DNA from: Roseateles_B sp051857535
GTDB taxonomy: Bacteria; Pseudomonadota; Gammaproteobacteria; Burkholderiales; Burkholderiaceae_C
Direction: 5' to 3'
DNA: 64,000 nt
Assembly: GCF_051857535.1 (NCBI RefSeq)
Contig: NZ_JBPZGY010000002.1
Coordinates: 505,062 to 569,061, forward strand
Every line of letters starts with the position of its first letter. The first letter of the stretch is position 1. Position numbers and translations under genes: made by a program. Of this stretch, positions 52,143 through 61,939 are shown piece by piece. The notes under the pieces are model-generated. The model did not search any database. It had not been told where the DNA came from and saw nothing but the letters and a program-made list of their open reading frames with translations.

Positions 52143-53357
52143 TCAATGCACCATGGCGTTCATCTGGATGATGGGTTGCAGCACGGCCAGCACGATCAGC
52201 ATCACCACGCCACCCATGGCCACGATGAGCAGCGGCTCCAGCAGCGTGGCCATGGCCATGGCACGGCGCTGCACCTCGGCGCTGAGCTGGGTGGCGGCGC
52301 GCTGCAGCATGTCAGGCAACTGACCGGTCTGCTCGCCCAGGCGGGCGAACATGGCCAGCAGGCCGGGGAAACGCTTCTTGCCGGCCAGGGCCGGGCCCAG
52401 GGGGGCGCCCTCGCGGACCAGTACCAGTGCATCCATGGCGTCCTCCCGCATGGCGGCGTTGGACAGGGTCTCGGCCGCGGCCTGCAGGGCCTTCAGGATG
52501 GGCACGCCGCTGCCGGCCAGCATGGCCAGGGTGCCGGCGAAGCGGGCGGCGTTGTAGCCCCGGGCCAGTCGACCCAGCAGGGGCAGGCGCAGCAGGCTGG
52601 CATCGAAGCGGATCCGGAATGCGCTTTGCTGCAGGGCCTGGCGCAGGGCCAGCAGGCCGCCGACCAGCAGCAGAGCCACCAGCCAGCCCCAGTGGCGCAC
52701 GAGGTCGGAGATGGCCAGCACGAAGACCGTCAGCGGCGGGAGTGCCTGCTTGCTGCTGACGAAGACGGCCGCCACCTTGGGCACCACATTGGTCAGCAGG
52801 AAGGTGACGATCAGCACGGCGATCACGCAGACCACCAGCGGGTAGGCCATGGCGCCCACGACCTTGGCGCGCAGGGCCTGACGGTCTTCGAGGTCGTCGG
52901 CCAGCTTCTCGAGCACACGGCCCAGGGCGCCGCTCTGCTCGCCCGCCGCGACGACGGCACGATAGACCGGATCGAACTCGCGAGGGGCGGTGGCCAGGGC
53001 TCGGGCGAAGGCGGCGCCGCCGTTGACCTCTGCGCGCAACTGGGCCACCAGCTCGCGCTGGCGCTCATCCTCGCACTCGTCGGCCAGGGAGGTCAGGGCG
53101 CGCTCGATGGGCAGGCCTGCGGCCACCAGGCCAGCCAGTTGCCGCGTCCAGACGGTCAGCGAGGTCTGGTTGAAGACGCGGCGCGCGAACAGCGAGGGCT
53201 TGGCCTCGGCACTCTGCTGGGCTACGGCCTCCACGGCCACCGGCACCAGCTTTTGCGCACGCAGCGCGGCGCGCGCGGCGCGCGGGTTGTCGGCCTCGAT
53301 CAGACCCTTGCTGCTGCGGCCGTCCTCGGCCAGGGCTTCGTACTTGTAGGCGGGCAT
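52143..53357 (-). CDS. gspF: type II secretion inner membrane protein GspF
   Basis: A 404-aa polytopic platform protein. Two T2SSF domains are seen (about 70-190 and 270-395), each followed by membrane segments (VVCVIAVLIVTFLLTNVVP; LLIVAMGGVVMLIVLAVLQP). The N-terminus PAYKYEALAEDGRSSKGLIE is typical. It couples the GspE motor to pseudopilus assembly. It is the last gene of the minus-strand operon, 6 bp after gspE. Confidence 0.96.
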   Translation of the reverse strand: MPAYKYEALAEDGRSSKGLIEADNPRAARAALRAQKLVPVAVEAVAQQSAEAKPSLFARRVFNQTSLTVWTRQLAGLVAAGLPIERALTSLADECEDERQRELVAQLRAEVNGGAAFARALATAPREFDPVYRAVVAAGEQSGALGRVLEKLADDLEDRQALRAKVVGAMAYPLVVCVIAVLIVTFLLTNVVPKVAAVFVSSKQALPPLTVFVLAISDLVRHWGWLVALLLVGGLLALRQALQQSAFRIRFDASLLRLPLLGRLARGYNAARFAGTLAMLAGSGVPILKALQAAAETLSNAAMREDAMDALVLVREGAPLGPALAGKKRFPGLLAMFARLGEQTGQLPDMLQRAATQLSAEVQRRAMAMATLLEPLLIVAMGGVVMLIVLAVLQPIIQMNAMVH

Positions 53358-53363
53358 GCGGCC

Positions 53364-54800
53364 TCACTCGCGCGTGACGCGCAGCACTTCCTCTTGCGAG
53401 GTGATGCCCAGCGCCACCAGGCGCTCGCCATCCTCGCGCATGGTGCGCAGGCCCGCGGCCTGCGCGGCGGCTAGCAACTCGCTCTCGGCGGCGCGGTTGT
53501 GGATCAGGTGCTGGACCTGGTCGGTGGCCGTCATCAGTTCGTAGACGCCCGTGCGGCCCTTGTAGCCGCTGTGGCCGCATTCCGGGCAGCCCACGGCTCG
53601 GTAGCGGACGGCACCCTCCTCGCCTGCCGGATCCGGCCGCTTGCAATGGGGGCAGAGCTTGCGCACCAGGCGCTGCGCCAGCACGCCCAGCAGCGAGGAG
53701 CTCAGCAGGAAGGGCTCCACGCCCATGTCGATCAAGCGGGTGACGGCGCTGGGCGCGTCATTGGTGTGCAAGGTGGCCAGCACCAGGTGACCGGTCAGCG
53801 AGGCCTGGATGGCGATCTGTGCGGTCTCGAAGTCACGGATTTCGCCGATCATGATGACGTCCGGATCCTGACGCAGGATGGCCCGCAGGGCCTTGGCGAA
53901 GCTGAGGTCGATCTTGGCATTGACCTGGGTCTGCCCCACGCCAGCCAGCTCGTATTCCACCGGGTCCTCGACGGTCAGCACATTGGTGGTGCTGGTGTCC
54001 AGGGTCTGCAGGCCGGCGTACAGCGTGGTCGTCTTGCCCGAGCCCGTGGGGCCGGTGACCAGCACGATGCCGTGCGGCTGCTGCAGCAGCCGCTTGAACT
54101 CGGTCAGCAGGGCGCCGTCCATGCCCAGGCCTTCGAGGCTGAACTTGGACTCGGACTTGTCCAGCAGGCGCAACACCGCGCGTTCGCCATGGGCAGAGGG
54201 CAGGGTCGAGACCCGCACGTCCACCGCACGGCCGCCGATGCGCAGCGAGATGCGACCATCCTGTGGCAGGCGTTTCTCGGCGATGTCCAGCTCGGCCATG
54301 ATCTTCAGGCGCGAGATCAGCGCCGCATGCAGGGCCCGGTTGGGCTGCACCACCTCACGCAGCGTGCCATCCACGCGGAAGCGCACGGAGCTGGCGCGCT
54401 CGTAGGGCTCGATGTGGATGTCGCTGGCGCCATCCTTGGCGGCCTGGGTCAGCAGGGCGTTGAGCATGCGGATGATGGGGGCGTCGTTGGCCGCCTCCAG
54501 CAGGTCTTCCACGGCGGGCAGGTCCTGCATCATGCGCGAGAGGTCCACGGCACTCTCGACCTCGCCGACCACCGTGGCCGCACTGCTTTCCGCGCCCGCA
54601 TAGGCATTGCTGATGCGCTCGGCCAGCAGGGCCTGGGGCTGGGACTCCAGGCGGTCCACCTGGTAGAGGCGCTGCACCTCGGACAGGGTGGCGAGACTCA
54701 CCTCGGGCGCAGCCCAGAGGGTCAGGTGCTGGCCGTCGTCTTCCAGCAGCACCGTGTGGCTGCGGGCGAAGGCATAGGGCAGGGGGTGACGGCTGGCCAT
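53364..54800 (-). CDS. gspE: type II secretion ATPase GspE
   Basis: A 478-aa hexameric ATPase on the cytoplasmic face. The N1-type domain is followed by the NTPase: Walker A TGPTGSGKTTTLYA near residue 250, Asp box TVEDPVEYELAG, Walker B DPDVIMIGEIRDFETA, and His box TGHLVLATLHT. A tetracysteine zinc module CPHCKRPDPAG...GCPECGHSGYKG near 395-425 is intact, as in GspE rather than PilB. It starts four bases after gspD ends. Confidence 0.97.
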   Translation of the reverse strand: MASRHPLPYAFARSHTVLLEDDGQHLTLWAAPEVSLATLSEVQRLYQVDRLESQPQALLAERISNAYAGAESSAATVVGEVESAVDLSRMMQDLPAVEDLLEAANDAPIIRMLNALLTQAAKDGASDIHIEPYERASSVRFRVDGTLREVVQPNRALHAALISRLKIMAELDIAEKRLPQDGRISLRIGGRAVDVRVSTLPSAHGERAVLRLLDKSESKFSLEGLGMDGALLTEFKRLLQQPHGIVLVTGPTGSGKTTTLYAGLQTLDTSTTNVLTVEDPVEYELAGVGQTQVNAKIDLSFAKALRAILRQDPDVIMIGEIRDFETAQIAIQASLTGHLVLATLHTNDAPSAVTRLIDMGVEPFLLSSSLLGVLAQRLVRKLCPHCKRPDPAGEEGAVRYRAVGCPECGHSGYKGRTGVYELMTATDQVQHLIHNRAAESELLAAAQAAGLRTMREDGERLVALGITSQEEVLRVTRE

Positions 54801-54804
54801 GGCG

Positions 54805-57036
54805 TCAGTTCTTGCTGGGGCCCAGGGGCCGGCCGGACTTCTTCTCGTCGGCGCCGGGCAGCACCGGCGCGCCGGTGTCGGGCAGGGCGAACTTGGACTG
54901 GGGCTGGCCGGACTGCTGCAGGCCGCGGATGAATTCGTAGCGGTCCAGGGTCAGCTCGTCGGCCGACTTCTGGTCACGCATGATCACGGGGCGCAGGAAC
55001 ACCATGAGATTGGTCTTCACGCGGCTGCGGCCGGTGTTCTTGAACAGGTTGCCGATGATGGGGATGCTGCCCAGGCCGGGCACGCGGCCCTCGCTGTCGG
55101 CGAACTCGTCCTTCAGCAGGCCGCCCAGCACGATGATCTCGCCGTTGTCCACCGACACGGTGGTCTCGATGGAACTCTTCTCGGTGGCCGGGCCGCTGGT
55201 GTCGGCCTTGGTGGTCGGGTCGATGGAGGAGTTCTCCTGGTAGACCGTCATGCGCACCGTGCCGCCTTCGCCGATCTGGCTGCGGATGCGCAGCGTGATG
55301 CCCACGTCCTTGCGGTCGAAGGTCTGGAAGGGGTTGACCGTGCCGGAGCTGCTGCCGGTGTTGGTGAAGGAGCCGGTCACGAAGGGCACGTTGCGGCCGA
55401 CGACGATCTTGGCCTCTTCGTTGTCCAGCGCAACCAGATTGGGCGTGGACAGCACATTGGCGCCGGCCTCGGTCTCCAGGAAGTTGGCGATGGCGCCCAG
55501 GGTGTACTTGTCACCGATCTTCTTCAGCAAGCCGAAGTTCAGGCCGGCCGGCGCGTCCTTGACGGCGCCAGCGAGCGTCGCCGAACCGCCGTAGAGCGCG
55601 GCCGAGCCCTGGATGATGTTGCCGGCACCTGTGCCGAAGTTGGTGCCCAGGCCCGGCAGGGTGCTGTCGCCCTTGTTGCCGAAGAGGTTCTGCCATTGCA
55701 CGCCGAAAGCACCGGTCTTGGACGCGTCGACCTTGACGATCAGGGTCTCGACATAGACCTGGGCCCGACGGCCATCGAGCTGGTCGATGACATTGCGGAT
55801 CTGGCGGTAGAGTGGGTCCGGCGCGGTGATGATCAGCGCGTTGGTGGCCGGGTCTGCCTGCACGAAGCCGCCGGTGGAGGGGCTGGGTGAGGCCGAGACG
55901 GGCTGGGTGGATGCAGGCGACATGCCCGAGTTGCTGCTGCTGTTGCCGCCCAGGCTGCTGCCGGATTGCGCCGGGCTGTTGCCACTGCTGCTGGTATTGC
56001 CGAAACCGCCCAGGCCGGTACCGCCTGGCGCGGTGCCGCTGCTGCTGGCGCCAGAGGCGCTGCCGCCCGCGCCGAAGGCGGCGCGCAGCACGGTGGCCAG
56101 CTTGGTGGCATCGGCGTTCTTCAGGTAGACCACGCGGATGTTGCCCGTGCTATCGCTGCCCGGCACGTCCAGCTTGGCGACGATGCTGCGCACAGCGGCC
56201 AGCTTGGCGGCATTCGGGGCTCGCACGATCAGTGAGTTGCTGCGCGGGTCTGCCACCACGCTGGCACTGCCGCCGCTGGAGAGGGCCGGCTGGTTGGGCA
56301 CGGCCATGGCCCCACCGCCATCGGCCAGACGGGCCACCAGGGCGGCCATGTCCGAGGCCACGCTGTGCTTCAGGGGGATGATCTCCAGGTCTGTCGAGGC
56401 CGGCGTGTCCATGGCCGCGATGATCTTGGCGATGCGCTGCAGGTTGTCGGCGTAGTCCGTCACCACCAGGGTGTTGTTGCCGGGGTTGGCCTGCACCGTG
56501 TTGTTGGGGCTGATCAGGGGACGCAGCACCGGCACGAGGTTGTTGGCCTGCTCGTAGTTGAGGCGGTAGACCTGGGTCAGGATCTGGTCGCCACGTGGCG
56601 CGCCGCTGTCCACGATCACCGCACTGCTCTGCAGCTTGGCATCGGCCTCTGGCAGCACCTTCAGCAGGCCGCCGCTTTCCACCACCGTGAAGCCCAGCCC
56701 GCGCAGGCCGGCGAGGTAGTTCAGATAGGCCTCATGGACCGACAGCGGCTGCTCGCTGTAGAGCGTGATGGTGCCCTTGACGCGGGGGTCGATGACGAAC
56801 TGCTTGTCCATCATCACGCCGATGGCGCGGGTCACGGCCTCGATGTCGGCATTGACGAAGTTGAGGGTGACGGGGGTCTGGGCCTTGACGGCGGCACCGG
56901 GCTTCTTGGCCTTGTGGCCGCCCGCGGCGGGCTGCGTCGGGGCCGGAGGCTGCGCCAGGGCCAGCGTGGAGTGCGAGGCGAGGGCAGCCAGGGCCAGGGT
57001 CAGGACGCTGAGGCGGGGACGCGTGTTCATGCTCAT
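54805..57036 (-). CDS. gspD: type II secretion secretin GspD
   Basis: A 743-aa outer membrane secretin. The signal peptide is residues 1-29 (LALAALASHSTLALAQ). N0 (VTLNFVNADIEAVTRAIGV) and N1-N3 domains follow. A Gly/Ser/Pro-rich linker interrupts N3 at about residues 310-390. The secretin core (VYVETLIVKVDASKTGAFGV, then the lip VPFVTGSF and VDNGEIIVLGGLLKDE) covers about 430-690, and a short S-domain-like tail may bind a pilotin. ATGA overlaps the gspN stop. The frame is open for 213 more codons upstream, but that is gspN in another frame. Confidence 0.95.
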   Translation of the reverse strand: MSMNTRPRLSVLTLALAALASHSTLALAQPPAPTQPAAGGHKAKKPGAAVKAQTPVTLNFVNADIEAVTRAIGVMMDKQFVIDPRVKGTITLYSEQPLSVHEAYLNYLAGLRGLGFTVVESGGLLKVLPEADAKLQSSAVIVDSGAPRGDQILTQVYRLNYEQANNLVPVLRPLISPNNTVQANPGNNTLVVTDYADNLQRIAKIIAAMDTPASTDLEIIPLKHSVASDMAALVARLADGGGAMAVPNQPALSSGGSASVVADPRSNSLIVRAPNAAKLAAVRSIVAKLDVPGSDSTGNIRVVYLKNADATKLATVLRAAFGAGGSASGASSSGTAPGGTGLGGFGNTSSSGNSPAQSGSSLGGNSSSNSGMSPASTQPVSASPSPSTGGFVQADPATNALIITAPDPLYRQIRNVIDQLDGRRAQVYVETLIVKVDASKTGAFGVQWQNLFGNKGDSTLPGLGTNFGTGAGNIIQGSAALYGGSATLAGAVKDAPAGLNFGLLKKIGDKYTLGAIANFLETEAGANVLSTPNLVALDNEEAKIVVGRNVPFVTGSFTNTGSSSGTVNPFQTFDRKDVGITLRIRSQIGEGGTVRMTVYQENSSIDPTTKADTSGPATEKSSIETTVSVDNGEIIVLGGLLKDEFADSEGRVPGLGSIPIIGNLFKNTGRSRVKTNLMVFLRPVIMRDQKSADELTLDRYEFIRGLQQSGQPQSKFALPDTGAPVLPGADEKKSGRPLGPSKN

Positions 57037-57863
57037 CCGATCGTGATGACGGAGCGCGCGCCTTGGCGCCGCCCGATGATGTTCAGGAGATTGTTGAGGG
57101 CCGTTTCGCGGCCGGGGGCGGCAGTGGCCTCGCCCTGGAACTGCAGGCGTTGGCCCCCACCGGCACGGCCCTGGCCCTGCAGCAGCAGGGCGCCGTCCAG
57201 GGTCTGCAGCGCGATGCGGGTCTGCCCTGGCTGCCCAGCGTCGCCTTGCAGGCTGAGCTTGTAGCTGCCCAGGGGCGCCAGCGTGGAGACTCGTGAGCCG
57301 ATGTTGACCAGTTCGAAATCCAGCTGGCCCTGCTGCTGCCAGTGGCCTCGTTGGTACTCCAGGCTCAACTGCCGTGCACTGAGCCGCAGCGAGCCGGACA
57401 GCTGCAGCGTGTTCCAGGGCGTGCCCAGGCCACCGAGCCAGGCGGCCGGCACGCGGGCCAGCCACTGGTCCTGAGCGGGAAGGTCCACGCGCAGACGGCC
57501 CCAACCGGGCTGCAGGCGCAGGGAGAGGGTGTCGTTGATGCAGCAGTCCTGGCGCAGGCGCAGCACAGGCTGCCAACCATCGAAACCGATGGACCAGGCC
57601 AGTCGGCCGGGCAGGCTGGCGGCATCGCGGCTGCCGGGCCCGCCCTGAAGCACCAGCACGCCGGAGCCTTTCCATACGCTGCCCTGCGCGTCGGCCAGCA
57701 GCAGGTGCTCGCCGCTGGATTGGGCCAGGCCCTGGGCCAGCCAGCGGGCCGGCGCACAGGAGACCAGGCCTGCCAGACAGCCCAGCAGCAAGCCGCCCAG
57801 CGCCCAGCGCCGCGGGCGCCGCGCCTCTGTGCCGGGGAGCTTGCGCAGAGCGCGTCTGGTCAT
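57033..57863 (-). CDS. gspN: type II secretion protein GspN
   Basis: A 276-aa membrane-anchored periplasmic protein of the T2SS, present only in some systems and of unclear role. The N-terminal anchor is WALGGLLLGCLAGLVSCAPA (residues about 20-40), followed by repeated beta-like segments related to the AsmA/GspN fold (LDALLLQG-type: LQTLDGALLLQGQGRAGG). It overlaps gspM by 4 bp and gspD by 4 bp, showing one tightly packed operon. Confidence 0.88.
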   Translation of the reverse strand: MTRRALRKLPGTEARRPRRWALGGLLLGCLAGLVSCAPARWLAQGLAQSSGEHLLLADAQGSVWKGSGVLVLQGGPGSRDAASLPGRLAWSIGFDGWQPVLRLRQDCCINDTLSLRLQPGWGRLRVDLPAQDQWLARVPAAWLGGLGTPWNTLQLSGSLRLSARQLSLEYQRGHWQQQGQLDFELVNIGSRVSTLAPLGSYKLSLQGDAGQPGQTRIALQTLDGALLLQGQGRAGGGQRLQFQGEATAAPGRETALNNLLNIIGRRQGARSVITIG

Positions 57864-58372
57864 GGGGCGGCTCCGCCGTCCAGGGCCAGCACGATCACAC
57901 CGTTGTAGCCGCTGGGGCTGCGCTGCATCTGCGCCTCCACGGTGCGGGCGCGTGCGGCGCTCCGGGCTTCGGCCAGCCAGTTCTGCAGCTGTTCGGGGCT
58001 GATGTTGCGCAACTGCAGGGTGGCACGATCGCCGCTGACCTGCAGCTGTGCGCTACCGCCCAGGCGTTCGGTGGAGGCCTTGAGCGCTTGCTCGGCCTGC
58101 GCGGGAGGCACGGGCGGCAGGTCCTTCAAGGCCTGGCTCTCCTGGGCCAGGCGGCGCATCTGCTGCAGCTGCTCTTCGGCCTGGGCCAGGCGTGGGGGCG
58201 TCTCGCGCAGGGTTCGCAAGGCAGGCTGCAAGGCCATCAGCCACAGCAGCAGGGCAGCCAGGGCGATGCCGGCCAGCAGCAGCGCCGAGCGTTCACGGGG
58301 CTGCAGGGCCTGCCAGCGTTGCTGCAGGAGCTGGAGTTGGGGAGGAAGGGGGCGTCGGGTCGGGGCGTCCAT
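57860..58372 (-). CDS. gspM: type II secretion protein GspM
   Basis: A 170-aa inner membrane protein that pairs with GspL. The membrane segment (SALLLAGIALAALLLWLMAL) lies near residues 28-48, followed by a coiled coil (RLAQAEEQLQQMRRLAQESQ) and a ferredoxin-like domain (STERLGGSAQLQVSGDRATL). ATG 58372 is chosen as the first Met before the PPQLQLLQQRWQAL cytoplasmic segment; the open frame upstream is a shadow of gspL. It overlaps gspN by 4 bp. Confidence 0.92.
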   Translation of the reverse strand: MDAPTRRPLPPQLQLLQQRWQALQPRERSALLLAGIALAALLLWLMALQPALRTLRETPPRLAQAEEQLQQMRRLAQESQALKDLPPVPPAQAEQALKASTERLGGSAQLQVSGDRATLQLRNISPEQLQNWLAEARSAARARTVEAQMQRSPSGYNGVIVLALDGGAAP

Positions 58373-58394
58373 GGGTCTGTTCCGTGCCAAGGGT

Positions 58395-59663
58395 TCAGCC
58401 GCCCGAAGCCTGGCTGCGCTGGCGGCTGATCTGCAACTGGCCATTCTGCTTGTCCAGGGCCCAGCCCTCGCTGGCCAACTGGCGCTTGAAGGCGTCGATC
58501 TGGGCCGGGTTCCAGCTGGTGGCGGGGAAGGCCAGCCGGCCATCCTCGAATTTCAGGGCCTCGGCCGGCGGCATGTCCGCTGGCCAGGCGGTGGCTGCGG
58601 CGCTCAGCAGGGCCTCGAAGTCCCGTTCGCCGATCAGTCCGGCGCGCGCTCGCAGGGCATCGGCGGCTTGACGCATCTGCTGGGGCGCGTCATGGACCAC
58701 GCGGGTCGCCGGGAAGCTGTTCATCAGCAGGCTGCTCATTACTGCCTGGGCCTCACGGAGCCGGCTCTTTTGCTGCCAGGCCTGCACATTGAGGGCAAGC
58801 ACCTGGACCAGCACCAGGCCGACCAGACCCAGCCGCGCCGGCCGCCAGGCTGGGGTCATGAGCTGGCGACCCCACTGGCGCAGGGCCTGGAGGCCGCGCG
58901 TGCGGGGCACCAGCTCGAACTGGCGCAGGTTCCAGGGGCCTTGCAGGGCCTGCAGGGCGCGCTGCCCGGAGGCCTGCACGCTCACCGGGTGCCCCACCCA
59001 GCGCTCGGCTGCCTGGACGGCGTCAGGCGAGGCCGTCCAGGCCAGTTCAGCCAGACCGGGGCCCAGCAGCTGGCGCGCGAGCGGACCGTCCAAGGGCAGC
59101 GTGCTCACGCCGCGCGCGTCGCTGAGGACCAGGCTCAGGGCGTGATCCTGTGCCTCTGCGTCGCCCTGCCGGTCCAGCACATGGGCACGGGCCGCCTCGC
59201 CTGGCCAGCTCAGCGGCAGCACGCGCTCGACCATGCGCCCCGCCTGCTCCAGGGCATCGAGAGGGCCTTGCAGCCAGCTCCTGTGGCAGACGCAGACCCA
59301 GCTTCGGCCCTCCTCGTCAGCCTGCGGCGCAATGGCAAAGTGCAGCTGTTCCGGATCTTCCAGCAGTTGCTCTTCCAGCAGACCTCCCAGTGCCGCCTGC
59401 AGCTTGCCGCGCTGTGCCTTGGGCAGCTTCAGCAGATGCCAGCTCAGTTCGCCGTCCGGGACCACGGCCATGCAGACCGATGCGGCGGGGAGCTCGGCGG
59501 GCCGGGCGCGGCCCTGGGCCGTCACGCCGCGGCCGTCCGCACTCAGCAGGAACTCGAATTCCATAGGCTCGGCGCCCTGCCCGGCTCGCGGGGGCGCGTC
59601 ACTGTGCGCAGCGCGACCCAGGCGGGGGCGCGGCGGCAGAAGGATCAGCAGGGTCGAACTCAT
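58395..59663 (-). CDS. gspL: type II secretion protein GspL
   Basis: A 422-aa inner membrane protein that recruits GspE. The N-terminal actin-like cytoplasmic domain covers about 1-260 (KLPKAQRGKLQAALGGLLEE is the family's central motif). One membrane segment follows near 270-292 (LGLVGLVLVQVLALNVQAW), then the periplasmic domain to the end. It follows gspK after an unusual 133-bp gap, the largest in the operon, which is GC-rich with small inverted repeats (GCGGGCGCGGCCCGC); I saw no gene or promoter there. Confidence 0.93.
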   Translation of the reverse strand: MSSTLLILLPPRPRLGRAAHSDAPPRAGQGAEPMEFEFLLSADGRGVTAQGRARPAELPAASVCMAVVPDGELSWHLLKLPKAQRGKLQAALGGLLEEQLLEDPEQLHFAIAPQADEEGRSWVCVCHRSWLQGPLDALEQAGRMVERVLPLSWPGEAARAHVLDRQGDAEAQDHALSLVLSDARGVSTLPLDGPLARQLLGPGLAELAWTASPDAVQAAERWVGHPVSVQASGQRALQALQGPWNLRQFELVPRTRGLQALRQWGRQLMTPAWRPARLGLVGLVLVQVLALNVQAWQQKSRLREAQAVMSSLLMNSFPATRVVHDAPQQMRQAADALRARAGLIGERDFEALLSAAATAWPADMPPAEALKFEDGRLAFPATSWNPAQIDAFKRQLASEGWALDKQNGQLQISRQRSQASGG

Positions 59664-59796
59664 GGTCTCTCTTGAAAGGCGGCCATTCTAGGAGTGCGGC
59701 AGCCCGGGGACTTTGGGGGCGGGCGCGGCCCGCACGCGGGCGTCCGTGCCGCTCCTGGTCCTCCGGCTCGGCGCTCGCACGCGCATTCTGGCGAAG

Positions 59797-60777
59797 CTAG
59801 GGCGCTTGCAACATCAGGTTTACACGCTCCCTTGCAACAACACGCATCTCCAGGCCATTGCGCCAGACCAGTGAGCGCTCTTGCAGCACCCGCTCGTCCA
59901 GCCGCAGGGTGCCGGTGATGAAGAAATAGGTGGAGGCTACCCCGGCGCGGGCCTCGTCGGGGGGGACCCCTTGCGGCAAATAGCGCTGGATATCGGTCTG
60001 CGTCTTCAGTGGCTGGTTGATGCGATCGCGCACGATGCGCTCGGCGCTGCCCAGGTCCATGCCTTCGAACAGCGCGGCGATCACCTCGCGCGGCGCGGTG
60101 TTGAGGTTCACCGGCGTCCTTTGCGGAAGCAGCGTCACAAAGGGTTTGAGGCGCTTGACCACATCGGCGGACACGCCCAGCCAGCTGAGCTCGTCCACGG
60201 TGCGCGGCATCAGCGGCGCCTGGCTCTTGTCCTCGATCTGCCCGGCAGCGGCGCGGAGCTGCTTCGTCAGCAACTGGGCGGTGCTGGAAGGCACGCCTGC
60301 GCTGTCGCAAAGCCTTTGCAGGGTCCTCAGCTCGGCCGCAGGGACCTGCTCGCCCACCGTCAGGTTGCGCAGGTTGTAGAGGGCCTGGGCATCGCTGAGC
60401 TGGCCCGACAGGAAGGCCTCCGGGCCGTCGGCTGTTTCGTCGCCGGGGGCCTTCTTGCCCTCCTGGTCTGCGGCCAGGAAGGTGGACAGGCGGGCTTCCG
60501 CCAGGGGGACGGCCCAGACTTCGCCCAGGTGGTCGACGGCCTCGCGCTGGTTGGCTCGCGCGTCTTCGCGCAGGATCAGCCGCGCCCAGTCCAGAGCACC
60601 TTGCAGGATCCAGGCGGACTGGGCCCGGGCCCGGTCTGCGGCCTCGATCTGCACGGCGCGGTATTGGCGCCAGATCATGGCGGCAGCCAGGCTGGTCACC
60701 AGGGTTACCAGCAGCAGGGCGGTCAACAGCGCGGCTCCGCGCTGTCGTGGGCTTCGCAGGAATTCGCGGCGACTCAT
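59797..60777 (-). CDS. gspK: type II secretion minor pseudopilin GspK
   Basis: A 326-aa pseudopilin that caps the pseudopilus tip with GspI and GspJ. The prepilin site is RQRG/AALLTALLLVTLVT near residue 15, lacking Glu at position +5 as is normal for GspK. The large alpha domain is present, with LNTAPREVIAALFEGM near 222 and DELSWLGVSADVVKRLKPF before it. Length matches the family. It overlaps the gspJ stop by 4 bp. Confidence 0.94.
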   Translation of the reverse strand: MSRREFLRSPRQRGAALLTALLLVTLVTSLAAAMIWRQYRAVQIEAADRARAQSAWILQGALDWARLILREDARANQREAVDHLGEVWAVPLAEARLSTFLAADQEGKKAPGDETADGPEAFLSGQLSDAQALYNLRNLTVGEQVPAAELRTLQRLCDSAGVPSSTAQLLTKQLRAAAGQIEDKSQAPLMPRTVDELSWLGVSADVVKRLKPFVTLLPQRTPVNLNTAPREVIAALFEGMDLGSAERIVRDRINQPLKTQTDIQRYLPQGVPPDEARAGVASTYFFITGTLRLDERVLQERSLVWRNGLEMRVVARERVNLMLQAP

Positions 60778-61559
60778 GACTGCGGCCCCAGCATGATCTG
60801 CCGCAGCAGCGGGCCGCCGTAGCCCTGGCCTTCCTGGAACTGCAGCTGCATCCGCACGCCGGTCGGCAGCTTCTTGCGGGAGGGGGCGTTGGGGTTCTTG
60901 TCCTTGTCGGTGCCGGCACTCGTCCCGTTGCCGCTGTTTTGCCCAGAGGCGCTGCCCGAGCCTGTTGCCGTGCCTGCATTGGCCGCGGTGCTGCCGGAGC
61001 CGCCCTTGCTGGCGCTACTGGCGGGCGGCTGGGCGCCGTCCTTCTCCGCGCTTTCCATGTCGTCGGCCGACTGGGCGTTGCTCCAGCTGTTGTTGCGATA
61101 GAAGTACATCTGCCAGCCCTGCACGCCGTCCAGGGCCTTCAGCCGCCTGCCATCCAGCACCAGGGCCTGCTGGCTCTGGGCCCAGGCGGCCTGCAATTCG
61201 CCGCGCGTGCGGGCGACGCGTGACTCCCAGCGGTAGAGGCTGCCCTCGCGAACGCCCCAGGCCACCAGCTGCAGCCCGTCGGGGCGATGGCGGGTGATGC
61301 GCAGGGTAGCGCCGTCGAAGCTGAGGGCATCAACGCCGCTGTCACGCCCTTCCTCCAGTTGCAGCAGGTCTTGCTCCCATTGGGCCAGCACGGTCTGAAG
61401 GCGTGCGGTGGTCTCCAGATTGGCCTGGGCAATCTCGCGCGTGCGCAGCATTGCCTCGATGCCACGCCAGCCCATCAGCGTCATGACGGACAACACGACC
61501 AGGGCGACCATCACCTCTATCAGGGTGAAGCCGGGCGCAGGGCGTCGGCGAGCATGCAT
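60774..61559 (-). CDS. gspJ: type II secretion minor pseudopilin GspJ
   Basis: A 261-aa pseudopilin. The leader ends PAPG/FTLIEVMVALVVLSV, with Glu at +5. The globular part shows family features (LLQLEEGRDSGVDALSFDGA). An insert of about 50 residues near the C-terminus is rich in Gly, Ser and Asn (SGSASGQNSGNGTSAGTDKD), which makes it longer than usual GspJ. ATG 61559 shares a base with the gspI stop (TGATG); the frame open upstream is not used. Confidence 0.94.
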   Translation of the reverse strand: MHARRRPAPGFTLIEVMVALVVLSVMTLMGWRGIEAMLRTREIAQANLETTARLQTVLAQWEQDLLQLEEGRDSGVDALSFDGATLRITRHRPDGLQLVAWGVREGSLYRWESRVARTRGELQAAWAQSQQALVLDGRRLKALDGVQGWQMYFYRNNSWSNAQSADDMESAEKDGAQPPASSASKGGSGSTAANAGTATGSGSASGQNSGNGTSAGTDKDKNPNAPSRKKLPTGVRMQLQFQEGQGYGGPLLRQIMLGPQS

Positions 61560-61939
61560 CAGTTGCGTCCCATGATGGTGGTGATGCTCAGCAGGCCCTG
61601 GCCCTGCTCGTCTCGCATCTGCGTGTCGACGCGGCGGAAATTGGGGTTGGGGGTCGGCCGCACCTGCATGTGCCCCGTGAAATTCCGGCCCAGTTGCTGG
61701 CATTGGAAGTCGCTCTCGCCGATGTCCGGGAACTGGCCCGACAGGCGCAGTTCGGCCAACTGGTTCTCGGCACACCACTGGGCGGACGTCATCTGCGCCA
61801 GCCGGCCCGCATGGTTGCTCAGGGCAGCCGCGGCCTTGATCCCGGCAGCCAGCGTGATGGCGACGATGGCCAGCGCGACCAGGGCCTCGATCAGGGTGAA
61901 GCCGCGTGCGTCGCGGCATGCCATTGCCGGGCGCTTCAT
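61559..61939 (-). CDS. gspI: type II secretion minor pseudopilin GspI
   Basis: A 126-aa pseudopilin. The leader ends DARG/FTLIEALVALAIVAITL, with the +5 Glu. The CAENQLAELRLSGQFPDIG segment is typical of GspI. It is linked to gspH and gspJ by one-base TGATG overlaps on both sides. Confidence 0.95.
   Translation of the reverse strand: MKRPAMACRDARGFTLIEALVALAIVAITLAAGIKAAAALSNHAGRLAQMTSAQWCAENQLAELRLSGQFPDIGESDFQCQQLGRNFTGHMQVRPTPNPNFRRVDTQMRDEQGQGLLSITTIMGRN

Noticed and set aside
57037..57675. 213-residue N-terminal extension of the GspD frame
   Set aside because: It lies within gspN in another frame, has no domain, and would bury the clear signal peptide that begins at 57036.
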